Shown: positions 18,743 through 27,932 of the stretch, piece by piece
How positions within the stretch are numbered: the stretch's first letter is position 1
How the letters are laid out: each line of letters opens with the position of its first letter
Source of the DNA: a bacterium
Lineage (GTDB): Bacteria; Patescibacteriota; Dojkabacteria; SC72; WJKH01
Reading direction: 5' to 3'
Assembly: GCA_029547225.1 (NCBI GenBank)
Contig: JAKPPS010000012.1
Location: 1-33,058 of the forward strand
Length of the DNA stretch: 33,058 bases
Notes under the pieces: generated by a model
Databases searched by the model: none
The model's input: only the letters and a program-made list of their open reading frames with translations
Told to the model about the DNA's origin: nothing
Made by a program: the position numbers and the translations under genes

Positions 18743-18823
18743 GTGCTAAAGGTTATAGATCAGCCTGAGCATGGGTAGTCATGGAATGATATTATTGGGA
18801 CGCTATTTGGTTGGTGGCATACC
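18743..18823. repeat. Imperfect 81-bp intergenic repeat, copy 2
   Basis: Same orientation as copy 1, 69/81 matches. Confidence 0.9.
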
Positions 18824-18904
18824 TAAAACCAACTTCTACGAAAAATATTAAAATAGCTTGAAAAAGCGTAGACTACTAAGCCTGGAAATACAAATGAAAA
18901 TCTC

Positions 18905-19372
18905 TTACCACTTAAAGTGAGCAAATGCTTTGTTAGCTTCAGCCATCCTCTCAACATTGAGTTTCTTCTCGTATGCTGCACCCTGACCATTGTACACATC
19001 GATCATCTCTTTTCGAAGGATATTTGTAAAACTGTCGCCTGATTTCATTCTTGCGGCATCAACTATCCATCTGATTGCTAATGATTCTTGACGTGCTGGT
19101 GAAACTGGCATAGGTATAGAATAGTTTGCACCACCGACTCTTCGTGATTTTACTTCTAATGCTGGCCTTAAGTTATCGACTACTTTATTGACAAAGTCCA
19201 TAGGCTCGATATTAAGCTCTTTTGCTCCGCCTTCAATAACCTCATAAAACATCTTTTGAGCAAGACTTTTCTTACCATCAAGCATTATTTTTTTGATAAA
19301 TTTTGTTACAAGATCGCTTCCGTACTTGATATCCGGTTGCATTATTCTAACTTTAGCTTTTTTACCTCTCAT
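18905..19372 (-). CDS. rpsG: 30S ribosomal protein uS7
   Basis: FIKKIMLDGKKSLAQKMFYEVI..., RRVGGANYSIPMPVSPARQESLAIRWIVDAAR. Confidence 0.97.
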   Translation of the reverse strand: MRGKKAKVRIMQPDIKYGSDLVTKFIKKIMLDGKKSLAQKMFYEVIEGGAKELNIEPMDFVNKVVDNLRPALEVKSRRVGGANYSIPMPVSPARQESLAIRWIVDAARMKSGDSFTNILRKEMIDVYNGQGAAYEKKLNVERMAEANKAFAHFKW

Positions 19373-19389
19373 GTTGCGATTTCTTTAAA

Positions 19390-19842
19390 TTACTTACTTG
19401 CTTCTTTTTTAGCTCCATATTTAGATCGAGCCTTTTTACGACCCTCTACTCCAGCAGTATCATATTTACCTCTCACAATTGTGTACTTAACACCTGGAAG
19501 GTCTCGTTTTCTACCAGCCTTGATAAGCACTACTGAGTGCTCTTGTAGATTATGGCCTTCACCTGGAATATAAGCGGTAACCTCTGAACCGTTTGATAGT
19601 CTAACTTTTGCTACTTTTCGCAAAGCTGAGTTAGGCTTTTTTGGAGTCAATGTTTTAACAACAAGACAAACACCTCTTTTAAAAGGATTATTTGCGAGTT
19701 TATATCTATTTTTTATACTGTTAAGATTCCTTGAGAGTGCAACATGTTTATTTTTTGCACCTTTTACTTCTCTAGGTTTTCTAATTAATTGATTTATTGT
19801 CGGCATACGGCATATTTTACTACAAATTAATTTCTTTTTCAA
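19390..19842 (-). CDS. rpsL: 30S ribosomal protein uS12 (start likely at about 19806, [12 protein letters not shown])
   Basis: [58 protein letters not shown]. Confidence 0.98.
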   Translation of the reverse strand: MKKKLICSKICRMPTINQLIRKPREVKGAKNKHVALSRNLNSIKNRYKLANNPFKRGVCLVVKTLTPKKPNSALRKVAKVRLSNGSEVTAYIPGEGHNLQEHSVVLIKAGRKRDLPGVKYTIVRGKYDTAGVEGRKKARSKYGAKKEASK

Positions 19843-19871
19843 TAACTAACATTAATTATCACAATACACAG

Positions 19872-19902
19872 ACTGATCGGGCGGTATCCCCGCCCAACCA
19901 GT
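19872..19902 (-). other. Long GC-rich hairpin in the rpoC-rpsL intergenic region
   Basis: Minus strand ACTGGTTGGGCGG-GGATA-CCGCCCGATCAGT: 13 contiguous pairs (two G-U), no U-tract after it. Confidence 0.8.
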
Positions 19903-19908
19903 AATAAA

Positions 19909-22900
19909 TTACGCGTCAAACTCAGTGTTATCTGCAGGTGCCTCTTGAGTATTTTCCTCTACAGCTTCAACTGGGATTTCACTATCATCTGCTTTAATCT
20001 CACCACCATCTTCTGTTAATGCTACTTCGTTTACTTCTTCAGATTGAGCTTCAGAGTTTTCTTCCACTGCCACATCTTCACCCTCTTCAGTATCACTAAC
20101 AACTGTTGGAACTTCTTCAATTTCAACTTTCTTTGTCGTGATAGCACCGATTTCTGGTAAGTTAAGAATTGCTTCATCATCGATACCTGCTGATTGACCA
20201 TGTGGAATCCTATGACCGATAATGACATTCTCTTTCATACCTCTCAAATAATCGACTTTACCATAGATCGCAGCACTTGTGAGTACTCTAACCTGCTCTT
20301 GGAACGACATAGCTGATAAGAAGCTTTCAGTATATAGAGATGATGCTTTGATACCAAGTAATTTTCGAGATAATAATGCAACATTCTTTCCTTGTAATCT
20401 CAACTGCTGATTCTTAATTTCAGCTATTTGAGAATTAACGAGGGTACCAATCAAGTATTGTGAATCACCATTCTCCAATACTCTAGATAATCTTGCCATT
20501 TGTTTGACGATTACTTCAAAGTGTACATCAGATAATGCAACACCCTGCTCGTTATAAACCTTTTGAGCTTCGTCAACGATATACATCTGAGCTGCAAGAG
20601 TACCTGCGGCATCCTCGAGCTCTTTAGGATCTACTGATCCTGCAGTAATCTGTTGACCTGCTTTAATATTATCACCATCTTTTATCAATAATTCCTCTTC
20701 TTCACTGATAGTAATTGTCTCTTCGACTTTTACATGACCACGAACAGTCATTATTCCGTTATCTAGCTTGACAGTACCTGCGATAGGAGACATTTTTTCA
20801 GATTCATCAAAATCAATAAACAATAACTGACCTTGTTTAATATCGACTCCATCTGATACAGATACTTTCTTTGCTTTACTTGTAATATAATATCTGACAA
20901 CTTCCTTCTCACCTTTAATATTAATAACATGTGAACCATCGTCCTGCTCTTCAACAGATGCAACACCTGGGAATTTAGCAATATGAGATGCATTTTTTGG
21001 AGCACGAGCTTCAAGTAATTCTTCAACTCTTGGTAAACCTTGAGTAATATCTGTCTTGGTAACACCACCAGTATGGAATGTTCTTAATGTAAACTGAGTA
21101 CCTGGCTCACCGATAGATTGTGCTGCGATAACACCAACAGCCTTACCGATTTCAACAGGAGCACCCTGCTCGACATCGTATCCATAACATTTTTGACATA
21201 CTCCGAGTGGAGAATGACAACCAAGTACAGATCGTACATTTACTTCATTAATTGATTCGACTGAAGCAATAATCTTTGCATTCTCTTTTGTTATATATTC
21301 ACCCTTTGGAACAATTACTTTTCCTTTTTCGCCGACAATATCTATTGCTGCGACTCGACCATATATACGATCTGCGAAGCTAAGACCTCTATCAGCAACT
21401 CGCTTTACTACAACACCATCTCCATCATATCCACAGTCATCAACTCTGACAATAATATCATGAGCAACATCAACCAATTTACGAGTTAAGTAACCTGATG
21501 CTGGAGTTCTCAAAGCTGTATCGGCAACACCCTTACGACCACCACTTGCGGATACAAAATATTCGAAAGCATTTAAGCCGTCACGATAATTCCCCTTAAT
21601 AGGCATTGCGACCCAGTTACCTTCAGAGTCTTTAACCATACCCTTAATAGTAATAACCTGTCGAACGTTAACCTTAGCACCATTAGCTTTAGACTCAACC
21701 ATATTGTAAACCGAATTGTTCTTATCGATTGTCTTCCAAGCTTCATCCTGCATTGAATCAGCGAGATTATTCCACATTTCAACTGATTTCTTTTTCTTCT
21801 CTTCAGCTGTGACTAAGCCTTGTAGATAATATTCCTGCAATTGAATATCTTTTTGTTCAATTTCTTTGATCTTAGATTTAACATCATATTGTAAGTTACA
21901 ATCTGCCATTGCGAATGAATATCCAAGATCTGTTGCGAATTTAAAGCCGATTGATTTGAGATCATCGAGCATTTTGATAACAACTTCTAATGGGAATTTA
22001 TCCTTAATATCTTCAATAAGACCGGTAACTTCTGAACCACCGACTCTAGAGTTTACAAATGGATATTCTTCAGGTAGTACATTATTAAAAATGATCCTAC
22101 CGACAGAAGTGTGTAAGATTTGATTTTTACCCTTTGCAATGATTTCCTGATCAATTTGAATATCTCCTCTATCATAAGCTCTGATAGCATCATCGAAAGA
22201 CGAGAAAATTCTTGGTTTCTCAACTTCATTCATATTGGTCATGAGGAAGAATCCTAATACCATATCTTTTGAAGGTCCAGCAAGTAATTTCCCATTTGCA
22301 ATACTGATGATATTCTTTGTTGACATGACTTTCTCAAGTCCCTCATCAATAGCTTCGTCAGTAAGCAAGACATGGACTGCCATCTGGTCTCCATCGAAGT
22401 CTGCGTTAAATGCCTTACAGATCAAAGGATGAATACGGATAGCTTCACCTTCAACAAGTCTTGGATAGAATGCCTGAATACCATATTTGTGTAATGTTGG
22501 AGCACGATTTAGCAAGACTGGTTTGTTCTGGATTACCTCTTCCAAGATATCCCAGATTATGTCACCCTTCTCATCAATCATATCTTTTGCAACCTTAACA
22601 TTAGGCGCAATCTCTCTGGACAAGAGTTTCTGGATAACAAATGGTTTAAAAATCTCAAGAGCGACAGACTTTGGCAAACCACATTGATGTAATAGCAATG
22701 AAGAATCACCTACGATGACACCTCGAGCTGAATAGTCAACACGTTTACCGAGCAAGTTTTTCCTAAAGATACCTTTTTTACCTCTTAGAAGATCTGTCAA
22801 TGAGTTATATGGCATTTTCTTACCATTTAACATAGGTTTACCTGGACGATGTTGATTATCAAAGAGTGCATCAACTGATTCCTGCAACATTCTCTTCTCA

Positions 22901-24054
22901 TTTCGCAAAATAACATCTGGTGCACCGATCTCAATCAATCTCCTTAATCTATTATTTCTGTTTATAATCCTACGATAAAGGTCATTAAGGTCATTTGTAG
23001 CAAATTTACCACCTGCTAGAGGAATAATTGGCCTTAGTTCTGGAGGGATAACTGGAATTACTCGCAAGACCATCCAAACAGGATCTAAACCGTTCTTCTT
23101 GAAACCCTCAAGATATTGAAGTCTTTTGATCATCTTCAATTTCTTTTCCAAACTCTTTTCATTGGTAGACAATGCTCTTATTGCTGATATTTCAGCATCA
23201 AGATCAAGTTTCTTAAGCAATTCTTCAATTGCTTCTGCACCCATCCGAGCGTCAAAGAAGATCAAATCATTCTCACTTAAGTCTAAGTATTCATCCTCAG
23301 TTAAGATTGCACCTACAGCAATTCTGTTAATTGACTGTAGTAATCTAGCGTAGAATTCATCAATACTATTTGCTTTATCTGCAAAATCTCTACGAATTTT
23401 TGCGATAGATTGTTTATGATCATGGTCAGCTTGATTAAGTTTGAATTCAACTGCAGTTTTATCTTTATCAGATTTCTTAAGTGCCTTGATATCTTTTTGA
23501 TGAGCTTCTTCTAAAGCTGAAAGCTCTGCATCTAATTCAGTGTCGAGTTCACTCTTTTTTGCCATCAAAAGCTCATTAACCATCTTAACCTTTGATTCTC
23601 TAAGCTCTTCTTGAACTTCAATCACCATGTATCTTGTGTAATAGATGACAGCAAGTAATTTTTTATGAGAGATATCTAAAACAATAGATAACTTATTTGG
23701 AACACCATATGCGAACCAAACATGAGTAACTGGGACAACTAAACTAATATGACCCAATCTCTCTCGTCTGACATCCTTACGTGTAACTTCTACTCCACAC
23801 TTATCGCAAACAATACCCTTGTACCTAATCTTGCGATATTTTCCACAATAACATTCAAAGTTCTTTGTAGGACCGAAAATCTTTTCACAGAAAAGACCAT
23901 CTGGTTCTGGCTTATATGTACGGTAGTTGATTGTTTCAGCTTTCGTTACTTCTCCATATGACCAATCCATAATCTGCTCTGGCGAAGCAAGCGTCATCTT
24001 CAACGAATCAAACATTGCGATTTTATTTGTTTTCTTCTTCATTTGGTAATTCAT
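19909..24054 (-). CDS. rpoC: RNA polymerase beta' subunit
   Basis: CYCGKYRKIRYKGIVCDKCGVEV zinc site, NADFDGDQMAVHV catalytic motif, GCHSPLGVCQKCYG second zinc site. Confidence 0.99.
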   Translation of the reverse strand: MNYQMKKKTNKIAMFDSLKMTLASPEQIMDWSYGEVTKAETINYRTYKPEPDGLFCEKIFGPTKNFECYCGKYRKIRYKGIVCDKCGVEVTRKDVRRERLGHISLVVPVTHVWFAYGVPNKLSIVLDISHKKLLAVIYYTRYMVIEVQEELRESKVKMVNELLMAKKSELDTELDAELSALEEAHQKDIKALKKSDKDKTAVEFKLNQADHDHKQSIAKIRRDFADKANSIDEFYARLLQSINRIAVGAILTEDEYLDLSENDLIFFDARMGAEAIEELLKKLDLDAEISAIRALSTNEKSLEKKLKMIKRLQYLEGFKKNGLDPVWMVLRVIPVIPPELRPIIPLAGGKFATNDLNDLYRRIINRNNRLRRLIEIGAPDVILRNEKRMLQESVDALFDNQHRPGKPMLNGKKMPYNSLTDLLRGKKGIFRKNLLGKRVDYSARGVIVGDSSLLLHQCGLPKSVALEIFKPFVIQKLLSREIAPNVKVAKDMIDEKGDIIWDILEEVIQNKPVLLNRAPTLHKYGIQAFYPRLVEGEAIRIHPLICKAFNADFDGDQMAVHVLLTDEAIDEGLEKVMSTKNIISIANGKLLAGPSKDMVLGFFLMTNMNEVEKPRIFSSFDDAIRAYDRGDIQIDQEIIAKGKNQILHTSVGRIIFNNVLPEEYPFVNSRVGGSEVTGLIEDIKDKFPLEVVIKMLDDLKSIGFKFATDLGYSFAMADCNLQYDVKSKIKEIEQKDIQLQEYYLQGLVTAEEKKKKSVEMWNNLADSMQDEAWKTIDKNNSVYNMVESKANGAKVNVRQVITIKGMVKDSEGNWVAMPIKGNYRDGLNAFEYFVSASGGRKGVADTALRTPASGYLTRKLVDVAHDIIVRVDDCGYDGDGVVVKRVADRGLSFADRIYGRVAAIDIVGEKGKVIVPKGEYITKENAKIIASVESINEVNVRSVLGCHSPLGVCQKCYGYDVEQGAPVEIGKAVGVIAAQSIGEPGTQFTLRTFHTGGVTKTDITQGLPRVEELLEARAPKNASHIAKFPGVASVEEQDDGSHVINIKGEKEVVRYYITSKAKKVSVSDGVDIKQGQLLFIDFDESEKMSPIAGTVKLDNGIMTVRGHVKVEETITISEEEELLIKDGDNIKAGQQITAGSVDPKELEDAAGTLAAQMYIVDEAQKVYNEQGVALSDVHFEVIVKQMARLSRVLENGDSQYLIGTLVNSQIAEIKNQQLRLQGKNVALLSRKLLGIKASSLYTESFLSAMSFQEQVRVLTSAAIYGKVDYLRGMKENVIIGHRIPHGQSAGIDDEAILNLPEIGAITTKKVEIEEVPTVVSDTEEGEDVAVEENSEAQSEEVNEVALTEDGGEIKADDSEIPVEAVEENTQEAPADNTEFDA

Positions 24055-27000
24055 GAGAAATTAGATCAATATTTAAACAGAGTGCATTTAACTCTCTTAT
24101 CAAGACTTTAAATGACTCTGGAACATTAACACTTTCTATCTTTTCACCATGTATGATTGCTTTATACGCTGCAGCTCTACCATCACGATCATCTGATTTG
24201 ATTGTTAACATTTCCTGCAATGCATATGCTGCGCCATGAGCTTCCAATGCCCAGACTTCCATTTCTCCAAACCTCTGTCCACCCATTTGTGCCTTACCAC
24301 CAAGAGGCTGTTGAGTTACTAACGTGTATGGACCCGTAGATCTAGCATGTACTTTTTCGTCTGCAATATGTTTTAATTTCAAGACGTATTTAATACCGAC
24401 TGTAACTGGTTTTGGAAATTTCTCTCCTGTCCTACCATCATAAAGTACTTCTTTTTGACTCAGATCTTTACCCTTAGCTTTTAACTGTTCTTCTAACCAA
24501 GCATAATCAATCTCATCAAAAAGTGGGAATGCAAGTTTTTCACCAAGAATATCTGCATATCTACCTGCATGAACCTCTACTGCCTGTCCCATATTCATAC
24601 GTTTAATGAATGTTGGTGTCAAAACAATATCAACTGGTTCACCATCTTCTGTAAATGGCATATCCTCTGGAGCTCGTATCGCTGCAATAGTACTTTTATC
24701 TCCGTGTCTTCCTGCGATCTTATCTCCATAGTTAATTTTCTTTGTTTCTGCGACCCAAACCTTTACCTGTTTTAATACTCCTGGTGAAAGCCTATCACCC
24801 TTATCAGCGGATAATAATTGAGTCTTGATTACAATACCCTTCTCACCATTTGGTAATTTCAAAGACACATCTCTAACATCTGTTGCAGATTCACCAAAGA
24901 TAGCACGAAGCAATTTTTCTTCAGCAGTTAATTCTTGCTCTCCACGAGGGCCAACTACACCTGCCAAAATATCACCTGCTTGTACTCTCGCACCAATCCT
25001 GACAATACCTTGTACATCAAGTTTTGCAAGCACTCTATCACTTACATGAGGTATATCTGAAGTTAAAACCTCAGCACCTAATTCAGTATCTCTAAGTTCG
25101 ATCACATACTCTTTAACATGTACTGATGTTAGTAAATCTTCTTTAACTAATCTTTCTGAGATGACTGCGGAGTCTTCATAGTTATAACCTTCAAAGAACA
25201 TAAGTGCTACTTTGAGGTTGACTCCCAATGAAAGCTCACCATCTACCATACAAGGTCCATCAGCTAAAAGATCGTCTTTTGCAACTTTCTGCCCAACTGA
25301 TACTCTCGGATATTGTGAAAAAGCTGTATCATGGTTTGATCTCTCAAATTTAACGATATGATAATCTTTAATTCCAAGTTTCTTGTATTTTACTGAAACA
25401 ATATTTCCATCGACATATTCAACCACACCATCATCCTCAGCAAATATTCCCCAGTTTGATTGACGTGCAACAACCTCTTCAAAACCGGTACCGACAACAG
25501 GTGCCTCCTGTCTAATTAGTGGAACGGCCTGTCTTTGCTGATTAGAACCCATGAGTGCTCTCTTAGCATCATCATTTGCAACAAATGGAATTAATGCCAT
25601 ACCCAATCCTGCTGACTGGAATGGCGAGATATCAACAAAGTTTAATTGTCTAACATCCTGAAGTAAGAATTCACCATGGTATTTCATAGGAGCAAGTAGC
25701 TCCGTTATGTTTCCAAAATCATCTCGAGAAATTGTTGACATACCGACATGGCTTTCCTCTTCGACTGCTGCATCAATATATACAACTTCATCGGTAATGT
25801 AACTTGATACTGGGATTTCTTTCAATTCCTTATTTGCCATCAAGGCCTTTGCACTCTTTTCATCAATCATTGCACCGGATTTTACGACAACCTTTTTATT
25901 TAACATTAGGTCTTCAGCCGCAATTCGATTTACTGCATCTTTACCATTATTCTTTGCTGTCTGAGCAACTTTCTTGTAAGGTGCTTCTAAAAATCCGAAA
26001 TCATTGATTCTTGCATAAGAAGCTAATTGAGTAACAACACCGATTGATTGACTTTCTGGACTAGTAACAGGACAAAATCTTGAATACTGTGAATGATGAA
26101 CCTCTCGAAGTGAGAAAGGTGCTCTCTCTTTAAGAATTCCACCCGGACCAGAAGCTGTAATCTTTCGCTTATTCTCAACCTCTGACAAAATATTAACCTG
26201 CTCCATAAATGAAGAAAGTTGGTTTTGTCCGAAGAATGAAAGTATAGAAGCTGAAATTGGTTTTGTACTAACAAGCATGGCTGGAGTCAATTTTGCATCT
26301 TCACCATACATACTCATTTTATCTTTAATATTCTTCTCTACCCTGCGAACTCCAATTCTTAACTGATCAACTAATATCTCACCAACACTTCTAATCCTTC
26401 TGTTTGCAAGGTTATCAATATCGTCAGCAGGTTTAACACCATTATTAATCTCGATTAATCGTTTGATAATCAAAATAACATCGTCAAGATACAATTTACA
26501 ATGATCTGTATCTAAAGGATATTCTGTACCCAATTTTTTATTTATCTGATAACGACCGATTTTACCTAGATCAAACTTACGATTGTTGAAAAATAGAGAT
26601 TTGATATATTTCTCGGCACTCTCAAGTGTTACTGATTCATCTGGGCGTAGCTTATTATAAATACTAATTACTGCTTCATCTTTAGATTTAGTAAAGTCTC
26701 TTGCCAATGTTGACTCGATATACTTTATTTCATTATTAGTATCAACATCTGCAAATAATTTCTTGATATCCTCTTCTGTTTCATAACCAAGAACTTTTAA
26801 TAACTCAGTAATTAAGATCTTTGGTCTCTTTTGAACTAGTCTTACTGTAATAACATTATGTTTTGTCAACTCGAAGTCATACCAACCACCTCTCTCCGGC
26901 ATTAAAACAGCATTGTATAACTGTCTGAAGCCAGCTTTCTCTCCTGCATAAAAAAGTACACCTTCTGCTCTTAATATCTGATGAACAACAACTCTACGAA

Positions 27001-27388
27001 CACCATTGATAACGAAATAACCGTCATTTGTCATTAAGGGGACATCAACAACAAATACTTCCTGTTCTTTTATCTCACCAGTTTTGTTATTAAGTAATTG
27101 TGCTTTTACATATAGAGGACACTCATAAGATAAACCTTTGTCCACCGCTTCTCTTACAGTGCGAGCTGGTTTACCCCACCTAAATTCCTTAAATTCCAAA
27201 GTCCACATTCGCTCCATCGAATCCTTTACAGGATTTATCTCATCAAACAGCTTCTTAAAACCGTTTTCCAAAAACCATTCAAACGACTTATGCTGTGCTT
27301 CGATAAGATTTGGGGCTAAAATCTCCCGCGTATTCTTACCCAAGATTATACGGGATGCCTTATTTCGGCGCATTTCTTTTTTAGACAT
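24023..27388 (-). CDS. rpoB: RNA polymerase beta subunit
   Basis: ASGPGGILKERAPFSLREVHHSQYSRFCPVTSPE, YNYEDSAVISERLVKED, GGQRFGEMEVWALEAHGAAYALQEMLTIKSDD. Confidence 0.99.
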   Translation of the reverse strand: MSKKEMRRNKASRIILGKNTREILAPNLIEAQHKSFEWFLENGFKKLFDEINPVKDSMERMWTLEFKEFRWGKPARTVREAVDKGLSYECPLYVKAQLLNNKTGEIKEQEVFVVDVPLMTNDGYFVINGVRRVVVHQILRAEGVLFYAGEKAGFRQLYNAVLMPERGGWYDFELTKHNVITVRLVQKRPKILITELLKVLGYETEEDIKKLFADVDTNNEIKYIESTLARDFTKSKDEAVISIYNKLRPDESVTLESAEKYIKSLFFNNRKFDLGKIGRYQINKKLGTEYPLDTDHCKLYLDDVILIIKRLIEINNGVKPADDIDNLANRRIRSVGEILVDQLRIGVRRVEKNIKDKMSMYGEDAKLTPAMLVSTKPISASILSFFGQNQLSSFMEQVNILSEVENKRKITASGPGGILKERAPFSLREVHHSQYSRFCPVTSPESQSIGVVTQLASYARINDFGFLEAPYKKVAQTAKNNGKDAVNRIAAEDLMLNKKVVVKSGAMIDEKSAKALMANKELKEIPVSSYITDEVVYIDAAVEEESHVGMSTISRDDFGNITELLAPMKYHGEFLLQDVRQLNFVDISPFQSAGLGMALIPFVANDDAKRALMGSNQQRQAVPLIRQEAPVVGTGFEEVVARQSNWGIFAEDDGVVEYVDGNIVSVKYKKLGIKDYHIVKFERSNHDTAFSQYPRVSVGQKVAKDDLLADGPCMVDGELSLGVNLKVALMFFEGYNYEDSAVISERLVKEDLLTSVHVKEYVIELRDTELGAEVLTSDIPHVSDRVLAKLDVQGIVRIGARVQAGDILAGVVGPRGEQELTAEEKLLRAIFGESATDVRDVSLKLPNGEKGIVIKTQLLSADKGDRLSPGVLKQVKVWVAETKKINYGDKIAGRHGDKSTIAAIRAPEDMPFTEDGEPVDIVLTPTFIKRMNMGQAVEVHAGRYADILGEKLAFPLFDEIDYAWLEEQLKAKGKDLSQKEVLYDGRTGEKFPKPVTVGIKYVLKLKHIADEKVHARSTGPYTLVTQQPLGGKAQMGGQRFGEMEVWALEAHGAAYALQEMLTIKSDDRDGRAAAYKAIIHGEKIESVNVPESFKVLIRELNALCLNIDLISHELPNEEENK

Positions 27389-27643
27389 AAAGAAGACCCT
27401 ATTAAATATTAAATCATAAATTATGAGTTTTTAACTCACGCGGATACCATCTCGATTACAAAAGATGGAGATACCGTATTAATAATTGATTTCAACGTAA
27501 TAAAAGAGTTGTTTAGTGATGTAAAAATAGGTGCTTGCCAATTCACAATGTATGTGATAAAAAAGGAGTGTATAACAGCTTGAGTTATTTTGTCCGCTTT
27601 TGAGTATATTTTTATCATATTTCTGGGAATTGTAATCTCGGGG

Positions 27644-27672
27644 ATTTTACCATAATCTATCCACAATGTCAA
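27644..27672 (-). promoter_or_regulatory. Sigma70-type promoter for rpoBC
   Basis: Minus strand TTGACA-N17-TAAAAT; implies a roughly 250-nt 5' leader. Confidence 0.85.
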
Positions 27673-27932
27673 ACCCGTAGTTTCCCACATGAAAAAGGCC
27701 GACTTTCCTACCATTTTCTGTTCGATTGATACCCCACTTGAGGTAGGAAGCCCTGAAGTTATATATGTATATATAGGTGCTTAAGAAGTAACACATAAAA
27801 AAAGACTAAAACAGATTAATGATGTATTATTAAAAAATATGCGAAAAAAGCCTAGAAATAACGTGAACTCGAGGATAATATACGGTTCAAACAGATTAGA
27901 TATTCTCCTGAAGCGATTGATCCTACTAATTA

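Noticed and set aside
19909-20150. Acidic C-terminal tail of RpoC as a novel domain
   Set aside because: Low-complexity Glu/Asp/Ala-rich extension; similar acidic tails occur on DnaK and bL25 here, so a general compositional habit is likelier.
27436-27714. 92-aa minus-strand ORF upstream of rpoB
   Set aside because: The rpoB promoter lies inside it and no recognisable domain is present; more likely leader DNA.
27760-27777. TATATATGTATATATA near-palindrome between gpmI and rpoB
   Set aside because: Simple AT-alternating sequence expected in AT-rich intergenic DNA; no supporting context.
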